Below the pieces are notes generated by a model. That model saw nothing but the letters and a program-made list of their open reading frames with translations. It was not told where the DNA came from and searched no databases. A stretch of DNA of 36,780 nt from Clostridiaceae bacterium UBA6110. Its GTDB lineage: Bacteria; Bacillota; Clostridia; Clostridiales; Clostridiaceae. Numbering within the stretch: position 1 is the stretch's first letter; each line of letters opens with the position of its first letter. The stretch is from assembly GCA_002428415.1 (NCBI GenBank), contig DIWI01000024.1, forward strand, positions 1-36,780, in the 5' to 3' direction. The position numbers and the translations under genes were made by a program. Of the stretch, positions 15,107 through 22,392 are shown one piece after another.

Positions 15107-15931
15107 ATGCTTGAAATACCTGAAAGCCATAATGTCAGCAGGCAGCTTGGAGATGAGATAGCAGGGAAGGTAATCATGAAGGTTATTGCAGGGCATTCTC
15201 CGCACAAGTTTGCATTTTTCAACGGTGACCCAGCGGATTATTGTAAACTGCTTGAGGGAAAGTCCATTGTAAAAACGGGGGCAGTTGCAGGATTTGTTGA
15301 AATTGAGGCAGGGAATGCGAGTCTGCTTTTTGGTGATGGAGCAAACATCAGGTACCATGAACCAGGTATAGCATTGCCTGAAAAGCATCAGCTTCTAATT
15401 GGATTTGACGATGGATCTGCAATCACCTGCACAATACAGATGTACGGTGGGATCTGGGCATTCTCTGATGGACAAATCGACAACAAATACTATAAGCTGG
15501 CACAGGAGAAGCCATCTCCGCTTACTGATGATTTCAGCCATGAATATTTCATTAACCTGGTTGAAGGCGATAAGGGGAATCTTAGCGTAAAGGCGCTTCT
15601 TGCCACTGAACAAAGGATACCGGGACTTGGCAATGGAGTACTTCAGGATATCCTGTTCAATGCCAGGTTAAATCCTAGAACTAAAATAGGTTCTCTTGGA
15701 CAAGATGATATGGACCGTCTCTTCTCAAGCACCAAAAGTACCCTGAGGCTTATGGCTGACCTTGGCGGAAGGGACACTGAGAAGGACATCTATGGCAGAG
15801 AAGGCGGCTATATAACTATGATGTCTGGAAAGAACCTTGGGTCACCCTGTCCGGTATGTTCTGATGCAATTGTGAGGCAGGCATACATGGGCGGTAATGT
15901 GTATTTCTGTCCGTCCTGTCAGAGGATCTGA
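15107..15931 (+). CDS. Fpg/Nei-like DNA glycosylase family protein lacking the N-terminal proline
   Basis: Protein of 274 residues. Fpg and Nei remove oxidised bases and cut the resulting abasic site. The fold signature is present: a GLGNGVLQDILFNARLNP segment matching the helix-two-turn-helix, and a C-terminal zinc finger CPVC...CPSC. Canonical enzymes start M-P-E-L-P-E, where Pro2 is the catalytic nucleophile after Met removal; here the start is M-L-E-I-P-E, so Glu3 is kept but Pro2 is Leu. By my alignment the lysine in the usual RRAKY region and the arginine before the last CxxC are also missing (AVAGF and GGNVYFC). The ATG at 15107 has GGGGGAG six to seven bases upstream, which fixes this start and argues against a hidden Pro2. 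Whether it is an active glycosylase, a lyase or only a lesion or DNA binder cannot be told from sequence. Confidence 0.8.
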   Translation: MLEIPESHNVSRQLGDEIAGKVIMKVIAGHSPHKFAFFNGDPADYCKLLEGKSIVKTGAVAGFVEIEAGNASLLFGDGANIRYHEPGIALPEKHQLLIGFDDGSAITCTIQMYGGIWAFSDGQIDNKYYKLAQEKPSPLTDDFSHEYFINLVEGDKGNLSVKALLATEQRIPGLGNGVLQDILFNARLNPRTKIGSLGQDDMDRLFSSTKSTLRLMADLGGRDTEKDIYGREGGYITMMSGKNLGSPCPVCSDAIVRQAYMGGNVYFCPSCQRI

Positions 15932-16011
15932 TGCAGTGATTGTATTTTGGAGTTACTTGTATGTTGATTTTATTGCTTAAAAGCTGAAAAACAATCATTC
16001 CAATAAAAAAA

Positions 16012-16040
16012 GTGCCAATCCTATATTTTTCTGTTAAAAT
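16012..16040 (+). promoter_or_regulatory. Predicted promoter for the DAHP synthase gene
   Basis: GTGCCA (16012-16017) and TAAAAT (16035-16040) are separated by exactly 17 bases. Transcription would begin near 16047, giving a leader of about 70 nt before the ATG at 16117 and excluding the in-frame start at 16012. Confidence 0.45.
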
Positions 16041-16116
16041 GGTAGGAAATGCAACAGCAGGATTTTTGATGTTGCGCACAAAAGACATAAAAGTCATTGA
16101 TAAGGCGGTGTCCAGT

Positions 16117-17157
16117 ATGAGTTTCAAGCACATCCAGAACATACCAACTCCTGAGGAGATTAAATCAGAGATTCCGTTGTCAAAATCAGCGCTTGAGGTA
16201 AAGGCAGGAAGGGACCTGAAAATCAGGGAGGTTCTTGAAGGTAAGTCATCGAAGAAGATATTAATCATCGGGCCTTGCTCGGCAGACAGGGAAGATTCTG
16301 TCATGGAGTACATGACAAGGCTTGCAGTTGTCTATGAGCAGGTCAAGGACCAGCTCGTAATTATACCAAGGCTTTATACCAACAAGCCGAGGACAACAGG
16401 AGAAGGTTACAAGGGGATGCTTCATCAGCCGGATATCAATGAGGCTCCGGATATAAGCAAGGGAATATACACCATCAGGCATCTTCATAAGAGGCTTGTG
16501 GAAGAGACGGGGTTCACGGGAGCAGACGAGATGCTGTATCCTGAGAACTGCAGGTACCTTGATGATATACTTGCATACCATGCTGTCGGAGCAAGATCTG
16601 TGGAGAATCAGGGACACAGGCTTACAGCCAGCGGGATAAATGAGCCCGTTGGAATGAAGAATCCAACCAGCGGATATTTGAATGTCATGCTTAACTCGAT
16701 AAAGGCAGCCCAGCTGCCCCACGATTTCATATTTAGCGGCAATGAGGTTCAGACTGACGGGAATCCACTGGCACATGCGATTCTCAGGGGAGCGATGAAC
16801 CAGTACGGAAGAAGTATACCGAACTACCACTATGAGGACCTTATGATGCTCGCGAGGATGTATACGGAAGCGAACCTCACTAATCCTGCGGTAATAGTAG
16901 ACTGCAACCATGCCAATTCAATGAAGCTGTGGAATGAGCAGCCAAGGATAGCCAAGGAGGTCATGCACAGTGCAAAGAGCTCTGCATCGATAAACAGGCT
17001 TTTCAAGGGCTTCATGATTGAAAGCTATCTCATGGATGGAGCACAGCCTGAGACTGGTACTAACTATGGTCAGTCCATAACTGATGCTTGTCTGGGATGG
17101 GACAAGACTGAAAAGCTGATACTTGAGCTTGCGGAGCTTACGGCAAAGCTAGCTTGA
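16117..17157 (+). CDS. 3-deoxy-7-phosphoheptulonate (DAHP) synthase, class I AroFGH type
   Basis: Protein of 346 residues catalysing the first step of the shikimate pathway: phosphoenolpyruvate plus erythrose 4-phosphate to DAHP. Visible signatures are IGPCSAD, PRLYTNKPRTT (the KPRTT substrate-binding loop), GARSVENQGHR, PVGMKNPTSG, and VDCNHANS near the C-terminus. Length and an N-terminal extension of about 50 residues fit the E. coli AroF/G/H group, whose members are feedback-regulated by single aromatic amino acids; which one applies here, and so which symbol, cannot be read off. ATG at 16117 was chosen for AAGGCGGTG six bases upstream; the frame is open back to 16012 but that would precede the predicted promoter. 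No other aromatic pathway gene is adjacent, so it appears to be a single-gene unit ending in a strong hairpin. Confidence 0.92.
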   Translation: MSFKHIQNIPTPEEIKSEIPLSKSALEVKAGRDLKIREVLEGKSSKKILIIGPCSADREDSVMEYMTRLAVVYEQVKDQLVIIPRLYTNKPRTTGEGYKGMLHQPDINEAPDISKGIYTIRHLHKRLVEETGFTGADEMLYPENCRYLDDILAYHAVGARSVENQGHRLTASGINEPVGMKNPTSGYLNVMLNSIKAAQLPHDFIFSGNEVQTDGNPLAHAILRGAMNQYGRSIPNYHYEDLMMLARMYTEANLTNPAVIVDCNHANSMKLWNEQPRIAKEVMHSAKSSASINRLFKGFMIESYLMDGAQPETGTNYGQSITDACLGWDKTEKLILELAELTAKLA

Positions 17158-17175
17158 CATTGAAAAGTGATAGGA

Positions 17176-17204
17176 ACGGCTCCCCTGTGATTCAGGGGAG
17201 CCGT
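17176..17204. terminator. Bidirectional terminator hairpin
   Basis: ACGGCTCCCCTG and CAGGGGAGCCGT form a perfect 12-bp stem with a five-base loop between two convergent genes. The flanking T-runs are weak on both sides. Confidence 0.75.
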
Positions 17205-17208
17205 CATT

Positions 17209-17925
17209 TCATCTCCAGATTTCTGAAGGGACTTCAATTGGAACTGGCTCAGCCTTTCCACTTACTGAAGAAATCTCAAAGGCTGAGGATGGTTTGGTCT
17301 CATCTGACCTGTGACGGAGATCTATCTTTGCCCAGTCGTACGGTGCAATCATGACATGCCATTCGAGGTGCAGCTCCCATTCGTCAGAGAAGAAGAGATA
17401 ATGTGAGACAACCAGCCACTGCGGGCTGACCATGGTGCCTGTCCATTTGGTGTCAGATGTTATCTTTAGTTCGGGATGCTCTTTAGCAAGATACGGGATG
17501 AACATTTCGAGAAGCTCTTCTGCATACTCCTTCCTGTCATCTTCGCCCTCAATGACCTCAAAGGTGACTGTCTTCTTATCCGTTATACTACCACGTTTTC
17601 CTTCGATATCAACTGTCACGGTCTTGCCGGAACTTTCAGCTTTTGGTACCACTATGACTTCAGCGACCTGTCCTTCAAGTATATCCTTATTGACTATTGT
17701 AATGTCTGCACCAGATGACACAGCTGATATCCCGACAGCATCCTTCTTTGCTTCCTCACCTACGGTAACAAGGTAATGGACGCTTTGTCCTGCTATGGAA
17801 AACCCCCTAAGCTCCTGTGGCACGACGCTGATCTTGAACGGAGAGTCATTTTGTTTTTCACCGCAGCCAGATGCAAGAAGCAGAGCTGTGATAAGGATAC
17901 ACAATATCTTCTTTCCACTTCCCAT
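17209..17925 (-). CDS. Lipoprotein of unknown function
   Basis: Protein of 238 residues. It has a lipoprotein signal: a basic start (MGSGKK), a hydrophobic run, and a lipobox LASGC whose Cys would be lipidated at about residue 21. The first half of the mature part (about residues 30-130) has the alternating hydrophobic pattern of one or more Ig-like beta-sandwiches (for example VTVDIEGKRG, then KKTVTFEVIEG). The second half has a helical EYAEELLEMFIPYLAKEHPEL segment, then Trp-rich strands (GTMVSPQWLVVSHYLFF, ELHLEWHVMIAPYDW). No family is recognised. ATG at 17925 follows AAAGGAG at ideal spacing; the frame extends eight codons further without a better site. It stands alone, converging with the DAHP synthase gene. 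Confidence 0.8.
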   Translation of the reverse strand: MGSGKKILCILITALLLASGCGEKQNDSPFKISVVPQELRGFSIAGQSVHYLVTVGEEAKKDAVGISAVSSGADITIVNKDILEGQVAEVIVVPKAESSGKTVTVDIEGKRGSITDKKTVTFEVIEGEDDRKEYAEELLEMFIPYLAKEHPELKITSDTKWTGTMVSPQWLVVSHYLFFSDEWELHLEWHVMIAPYDWAKIDLRHRSDETKPSSAFEISSVSGKAEPVPIEVPSEIWR

Positions 17926-18307
17926 GTGAACTCCTTTCAGGCTCGCCATGCCTCATATCCAGGCAGAACCCCCCAAATGGAAAAATCCTGCTTGAAAGGT
18001 ACAGCAATTTTTTCGCAATCCTATTATACTTCCAACTTGCCTTGAATAAATCACAACCTGGTAACAATGGGTTAAAAAAATAACAATGAAGCTGAAAGTC
18101 AATGACCAATGTCAGAGTGATTCAATTGCCTGGGGCAGTTCTTTGAAATTTTTACTGCCGAAAGATGAGAATTCCAAGTTCACAAAACATTAATTGGTAT
18201 GTTCAGCAAATCGCTATCATGAATACCTCTGCAGGTATAGAATTATCATATGAAAATAAAATTGAATATCTTTGTATTCTATTTGTTAACTTGAAGGGGG
18301 AATCGCG
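17926..18307. other. Divergent intergenic region between lipoprotein and ABC operon
   Basis: This 382-bp gap holds no credible gene. It has a TATAAT read on the minus strand at 18023-18028 (candidate -10 for the lipoprotein, without a clear -35), an A/T-rich stretch, and a 6-4-6 inverted repeat at 18223-18238 ahead of the ABC operon. Confidence 0.6.
18223..18238. promoter_or_regulatory. Inverted repeat, possible operator of the ABC operon
   Basis: ATACCT-CTGC-AGGTAT is a perfect 6-4-6 dyad 70 bases before the ATPase start. Small two-gene ABC exporter operons are often controlled by dyad-binding repressors or activators, but no regulator gene is adjacent, so the role is a guess. Confidence 0.3.
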
Positions 18308-19195
18308 ATGATAGAGGTAAAGGGGTTGACTCTTACTTATCCAAGCGGAAAGGGTGTCTTCGACCTTGATTTCAAGGTGGAGGAAGGTATTCTCATGGGA
18401 TACCTTGGTCCGAACGGGGCAGGTAAGACGACGACAATAAGGGCGCTTCTTGGATTTATGAATCCTGAGAGGGGATCATGCTCGATTGGAGGGCTTGATT
18501 GCACTAGAGAAGCTACAGCGATACAAAAGACGCTGGGATATATCCCGGGTGAGATAACATTCCTGGAAGATATGGGCGGGGATGAATTCCTGAGATTCAT
18601 GGGAGAGATGAGGGGCACGAAGGACAACAAGAGGCAGAAACAACTGCTTGAAATGTTTGAGCTCGATCCCAAAGGAAAGATCAGGAAATTCTCGAAAGGC
18701 ATGAAGCAGAAGCTTGCGATTGTGACAGCACTTATGCACGACCCCGAGGTCCTGATTCTGGATGAGCCGACAAGCGGACTTGACCCTCTCATGCAGAACA
18801 GGTCCCTTGAGGTTATGGCCGAGGAGAAGGCAAAGGGAAAGACAATCCTAATGTCGAGCCATATATTCGAGGAGGTCGAGAAAGTCTGCGATAACGTTCT
18901 GATCATAAAGGACGGACGGATAGTGAAACAGGCGGATGTCCAGACATTAAAGGCTTCACAGAGAAAGGGATTTTCAATCAGATGCACTGAAGGAGCAGAG
19001 CTCGCGGGACAGCTTTCATCTGCAGGCTTCGAGGCTTCTCTTGTAGACAGGGACAGGCTTGAGGTAATCGTGACTGGGGAGAATATCGATTCTCTAATCA
19101 AGATCTGTGCCAGATTCAATGTGCTGGCTTTCGATGTCAGGAACCAGTCGCTTGAGGACATATTCATGCAATATTACGGAAAGGAGGGGAGATAG
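18308..19195 (+). CDS. ABC transporter ATP-binding protein
   Basis: Protein of 295 residues: the nucleotide-binding subunit of an ABC-2 type exporter, hydrolysing ATP at the inner face of the membrane. Motifs in order: Walker A GPNGAGKTTT at about residue 39, a Q-loop region near GYIPGEITF where the glutamine is replaced, signature FSKGMKQK, Walker B VLILDEPT, D-loop SGLDP, and the switch histidine in MSSHIFEE. The C-terminal 85 residues form an extra domain (FSIRCTEG onward) typical of drug or bacteriocin-resistance and Nat/Ccm-like ATPases. The start follows GAAGGGGG by six bases. The stop codon directly abuts the permease ATG, so the two are translationally coupled. Substrate unknown. Confidence 0.93.
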   Translation: MIEVKGLTLTYPSGKGVFDLDFKVEEGILMGYLGPNGAGKTTTIRALLGFMNPERGSCSIGGLDCTREATAIQKTLGYIPGEITFLEDMGGDEFLRFMGEMRGTKDNKRQKQLLEMFELDPKGKIRKFSKGMKQKLAIVTALMHDPEVLILDEPTSGLDPLMQNRSLEVMAEEKAKGKTILMSSHIFEEVEKVCDNVLIIKDGRIVKQADVQTLKASQRKGFSIRCTEGAELAGQLSSAGFEASLVDRDRLEVIVTGENIDSLIKICARFNVLAFDVRNQSLEDIFMQYYGKEGR

Positions 19196-19993
19196 ATGAG
19201 CGTGACTCTTTTCAGGAATACACTTAAGAGGAATTGGGTGCTTCTCGCAATTTTCATTGGAGTCCTAAGTATGTATATGACAGTTATGATGTCCATGTAC
19301 AACCCGGATGATATGGAGACACTAAGCTCAATGATCAATCTTTTTCCACCTGACCTGATGAAAGCAATGGGATTTGAAAGCATAGTGACTGACCTTACAG
19401 GATACCTTGCAAGCTGGCTTTATGGGCTTCTTATGCTTGGATTCCCATTGGTTTACTGCGTCCTGCTCGGAAACAGGCTGGTAGCGAAGATGGTAGACAA
19501 CAGTTCCTTCGCATACCTTCTATCCACACCTAATTCAAGGGCGAAGATAATTGTGACTCAGGGCATTTATGCACTTGCATCAGTCGCAGCGCTCATGACA
19601 TTCATGTTCGGAGTCGGAGTACTCCTAAGCACCGTGGTATTTCCAGGATTGCTTGATGCAGGGCAGTTCCTGAGGCTCAATGTAACGACTATGCTCGTCA
19701 ACATGACGGTTATGATGATCAGCTTCTTCTTCTCCTGCCTTTTCAATGAAACAAGGTTCTCTCTCCTGTTCGGAGCAGGAATACCCATTGTCTTTCTTCT
19801 TATGAAGATGCTGGGTGGAGTATCAGAGGATGGCAGCATGATCAAGAAGGCTTCCATTTACGGGTTCTATGATCCTGTGAAGCTGGTTGCAGGAGAGAGC
19901 ATGGTTGGCGTAAACCTCATATATATAGCCATTATACTTGTGCTTTTTGCAGGAGGCGTCACGATATTCAGTAGGAAGCGGCTTCCGCTGTAG
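19196..19993 (+). CDS. ABC-2 type transporter permease
   Basis: Protein of 265 residues with about six hydrophobic helices: near residues 14-33, a pair around 75-95, 120-150, 162-180, 188-205 and 238-258. It starts with the short basic cytosolic segment (FRNTLKRNW) usual for ABC-2 permeases and ends in a basic SRKRLPL tail. Its loop around residues 35-65 faces outward by the usual topology. Starting at the base after the ATPase stop, with GGAGGGGAG upstream, it clearly forms the exporter with that subunit. No further subunit is present, so the transporter is probably a homodimer of this permease with two ATPases. A strong terminator closes the operon. Substrate cannot be inferred. Confidence 0.88.
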   Translation: MSVTLFRNTLKRNWVLLAIFIGVLSMYMTVMMSMYNPDDMETLSSMINLFPPDLMKAMGFESIVTDLTGYLASWLYGLLMLGFPLVYCVLLGNRLVAKMVDNSSFAYLLSTPNSRAKIIVTQGIYALASVAALMTFMFGVGVLLSTVVFPGLLDAGQFLRLNVTTMLVNMTVMMISFFFSCLFNETRFSLLFGAGIPIVFLLMKMLGGVSEDGSMIKKASIYGFYDPVKLVAGESMVGVNLIYIAIILVLFAGGVTIFSRKRLPL

Positions 19994-20010
19994 ATAATTG
20001 TTGGAAACTA

Positions 20011-20046
20011 AAAAATGGTTCAAGCATGAGGCATGAACCATTTTTT
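20011..20046. terminator. Bidirectional terminator
   Basis: AAAAATGGTTCA...TGAACCATTTTT forms a 12-bp stem with an AGCATGAGGCA loop. The A-run on the left and T-run on the right suit both the ABC operon and the minus-strand chromate transporter group. Confidence 0.85.
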
Positions 20047-20119
20047 GTTCCAGTTATATTTGGACTTTGAGAGAAATGAAAAGAAATTGCAGCACATGCG
20101 GTAGGCAGGTCCTTAACCG

Positions 20120-20646
20120 TCATCTGTATAGGAAGGTGCCCAATGCTCCTGCAACTATGATCACAATGGCAGGGATAATGTCAAAGCCTGCTATAGCTAC
20201 GAGTGCCCAATGCCAATTGCTATATTCCTGAAATCCATGCTTGTACCCATCAGGGACTGGACGCCGAAGCCTATGATAAGTCCCCAGGTTGCGCTCTTTA
20301 TGCCTTTGAGGAACCGCTCAGCTGCAGGTATAGTCTCCGCATATTTCAGGCCATTGAATAGAATAAGTATGGCAGCAATCGGAACTATGAAGCTGCCTGT
20401 TATAGTCGAGATGACTCCCGGTATGCCTGCTTCCTTGTAGCCAATGTAGGTTGCAAACTTAATGGATATGGCTCCCGGTATGGCCTGAGACGCCCCAAGG
20501 ACCTTAAGGAACTCATCCTGGGTGGCCCAGCTGTTGACCTCAACAACCTGATGCTGAATCAGGGGAATGAGCGTATAACCTCCGCCGAATGACAGTAGTC
20601 CGACCTTGAAGAATGCAACAAAAAGATCAATGAGCACTGTAAACAT
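20120..20646 (-). pseudogene. Chromate transporter (CHR family), frameshifted near its 3' end
   Basis: The first 149 residues read as a single-domain CHR protein: FFKVGLLSFGGGYTLIPL near the N-terminus (the FGGGY hallmark), the helix segment GASQAIPGAISIKFATYIGY, and further membrane helices. This frame stops at 20197. In the frame one base back, the minus strand continues as SNWHWALVAIAGFDIIPAIVI and then VAGALGTFLYR to a stop at 20120, which is the expected final helix of the family. The total span of 527 bases is one short of a whole number of codons, consistent with a single-base loss between about 20220 and 20260. The ATG has AAGAGG six bases upstream. CHR proteins export chromate or related oxyanions; single-domain forms usually work as pairs, but no partner is present. 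The break may be a real mutation or a sequencing error. Confidence 0.8.
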
Positions 20647-20704
20647 TTATAACCTCTTTGCAGGAACAGCCGCAGATACTTCATTGCATTGCGGCTTTCC
20701 TTGT

Positions 20705-21142
20705 TTATTTGGTTTTTTGCAGATACATCCTGAATATGACCGATGCAAGGATTGCCGCAAGCACAGCAGCTGCAGTCCATCCGAGGAATCCTTCGAGATA
20801 AGCATAGAATCCTGATGCACCATAGATTGCCTTTACGGTCCTTTCATTGATCAGCGGAAGTACTGATGCTGCAAGGAGCTTTGCGGCAACTATCCAGTAG
20901 GAAGTATCACCTTTGATCCTGGAATATGCTGCAAGAGCTGCAAAAAGAATGAATGAAATGAGATAGGCGGCAATAACTATGCCCTTGTCTGCCGATTTCA
21001 CCATGAAGATTGAAATTCCGTAAGTTCCTATATTTTCAGGCAAGGTTCCATATACTGAGATCAGCCTTGCCCCTGAATATAGGAGAAGGAATATGGCGTA
21101 GAGGTCGACAGCAGCATAAGCCTTCATTTTCCATCTTTCCAT
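20705..21142 (-). CDS. Four-helix membrane protein, unknown function
   Basis: Protein of 145 residues with about four hydrophobic helices: residues 8-28 (AVDLYAIFLLLYSGARLI), 50-72, 82-98, and 118-138 (TAAAVLAAILASVIFRMYL). It ends in a short basic tail. I recognise no family. ATG at 21142 follows AGGAGG at good spacing. It lies between the chromate transporter gene (58 bases downstream) and an effector-binding protein gene (23 bases upstream) on the same strand, so the three probably share a transcript. It is not a second CHR half: the FGGGY-type motif is absent. Confidence 0.7.
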   Translation of the reverse strand: MERWKMKAYAAVDLYAIFLLLYSGARLISVYGTLPENIGTYGISIFMVKSADKGIVIAAYLISFILFAALAAYSRIKGDTSYWIVAAKLLAASVLPLINERTVKAIYGASGFYAYLEGFLGWTAAAVLAAILASVIFRMYLQKTK

Positions 21143-21165
21143 TCTATCACCTCCTGGACTGGAAT

Positions 21166-21669
21166 TTACTTGACTGGTACGTAGACATCCATATAGTGGA
21201 TCCCATCCCTGTCATACTCCTCCTCAAAGGCAATCCGGCCTTCCCAGGACAGTGTCTTGTATTCACCGCTGTTTATAAATTCGAGGAGTATCTGATAGGC
21301 TCTGGGAATATTTTTGAACGGGTCGCTGTGGGGATCCTTTATGGTTATCATTGCATAAGTATCTTCTTCGATCCATGTGATTTCCGCGCCACCTGCTGAT
21401 GGCTCAAAATCCTCAGGAATCAATAGTGCTGCGACATAGCCCCTTAAACCGAATTTTTCCTGCTGCTCTTTTGTAACATAAGGGAAGTCCCAGCCGATCA
21501 TCTTTCTGACATAACCCGAAATCTCAAGGACTCCGCTTTTTTCAGCCCACCTGTCCATATATCCTATGACCATTTCCTCAGGGTCAGGGCTTATGACAAC
21601 ATATCTTGCAACCTTCATCCTCGGAACAGTCCTTATGCTGATTTCGCTGTAGATGCTTTCTTCCTGCAT
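21166..21669 (-). CDS. GyrI-like / AraC effector-binding domain protein
   Basis: Protein of 167 residues consisting of one GyrI-like small-molecule-binding domain with no DNA-binding part. The pattern seen is an opening ISIRTVPRMKVARYVV strand (the family's usual x-x-P-x-x-x-V-A-x first strand), a central GWDFPYVTKEQQ segment, a second-half strand with an acidic-aromatic IEEDTYAMI stretch, a helix IPRAYQILLEF and a closing YMDVYVPVK strand. This matches the two-fold repeat of the fold. Such stand-alone proteins bind or hydrolyse small hydrophobic or cationic compounds, but the ligand here is unknown. Start ATG at 21669 has GGAGGAA six bases upstream. It heads the probable three-gene transcript with the membrane protein and chromate transporter. 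Confidence 0.75.
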   Translation of the reverse strand: MQEESIYSEISIRTVPRMKVARYVVISPDPEEMVIGYMDRWAEKSGVLEISGYVRKMIGWDFPYVTKEQQEKFGLRGYVAALLIPEDFEPSAGGAEITWIEEDTYAMITIKDPHSDPFKNIPRAYQILLEFINSGEYKTLSWEGRIAFEEEYDRDGIHYMDVYVPVK

Positions 21670-21746
21670 GGTTTATTCCTCCTTATAATTTCCGTTAAAC
21701 ATTCCAATGGATCCTTTATTAAGGATTCACAGGCATATTGACTCCT

Positions 21747-22220
21747 TCATAGCGCCAGCTCCATAAAAAGTGTGCCTTTGTGGGGATTGTAGATGTAGGG
21801 CTCAATTTCATGGAATCCCAAAGACCGGTACAGCTTCTGCGCCGCGGTCATCGAAGGCAGGGTGTCAAGCCTCATGTATCCGTATCCAATGGACCTTGCC
21901 TCATCAATCATCCTTAAGACGATTTCCCTTCCGAGGCCAGACCCACGGAATGCATCTCTGACAAAAACCCTCTTCAGTTCGCAAATGTCATCAGACACAT
22001 ACCTTAATGCGGCGCATGCCGCAGCACTGCCTCCGAAATATGCGAGCATCAGGGAGCCATTGGGCGGGGAATATTTGCCAGGCAGGCTGTCAAGCTCTTC
22101 ATCAAAGCCCTGGAAGCAGAGGCTTATTCCAATTGACCTGGAATATTCCATGAAGAGGTCTTTCGCATCATTCAGGTGGTCTCCGCCATCAACTCTGATA
22201 TATTCAATGGTATTTTCCAT
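21747..22220 (-). CDS. GNAT family N-acetyltransferase
   Basis: Protein of 157 residues. GNAT enzymes move an acetyl group from acetyl-CoA to an amine. The acetyl-CoA-binding core is clear: ELKRVFVRDAFRGSGLG holds the R-G-x-G-x-G/A-type pyrophosphate loop at about residue 92, followed by an IVLRMIDEARSIGY helix, MRLDT, and AAQKLYRSLGF, typical of motif B. N-terminal helices (KDLFMEYSRSIGI) form the substrate side and give no clue to the acceptor. ATG at 22220 follows GGTGAG by five bases. It is on the same strand as the effector-binding gene, 77 bases upstream of it; a small dyad at 21711-21726 lies between them. Confidence 0.88.
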   Translation of the reverse strand: MENTIEYIRVDGGDHLNDAKDLFMEYSRSIGISLCFQGFDEELDSLPGKYSPPNGSLMLAYFGGSAAACAALRYVSDDICELKRVFVRDAFRGSGLGREIVLRMIDEARSIGYGYMRLDTLPSMTAAQKLYRSLGFHEIEPYIYNPHKGTLFMELAL

Positions 22221-22320
22221 TTTCTCTCACCGCAATTCTTCATGTTTTGAAATAAAAGTGCTTATCCTTCCTTCATTATATCAAATCAGAATTATCGTTG
22301 GCTGATTCGTCGAAAAATCA

Positions 22321-22356
22321 GCAGGACAGCCATGAAGTAAATCGGGCTGTCCTGCA
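22321..22356 (-). terminator. Terminator of the MFS transporter gene
   Basis: Read on the minus strand, GCAGGACAGCC and GGCTGTCCTGC form an 11-bp stem, followed shortly by TTTTT within the sequence TGATTTTTCG. It begins about 37 bases after the transporter stop codon. Confidence 0.7.
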
Positions 22357-22392
22357 GGACTTTCATATTAAGATTTGGTTATGTAAATTACT

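Noticed and set aside
16012..16116. Longer DAHP synthase with a 35-residue extension
   Set aside because: The upstream start precedes the predicted promoter and lacks a binding site, whereas ATG 16117 has a good one and gives normal family length.
20705..21142. Second half of a paired chromate transporter
   Set aside because: It lacks the FGGGY-type motif and the CHR helix pattern.
21711..21726. ATCCTT-TATT-AAGGAT dyad before the effector-binding gene
   Set aside because: Short, A/T-rich and without a T-run; it could arise by chance.
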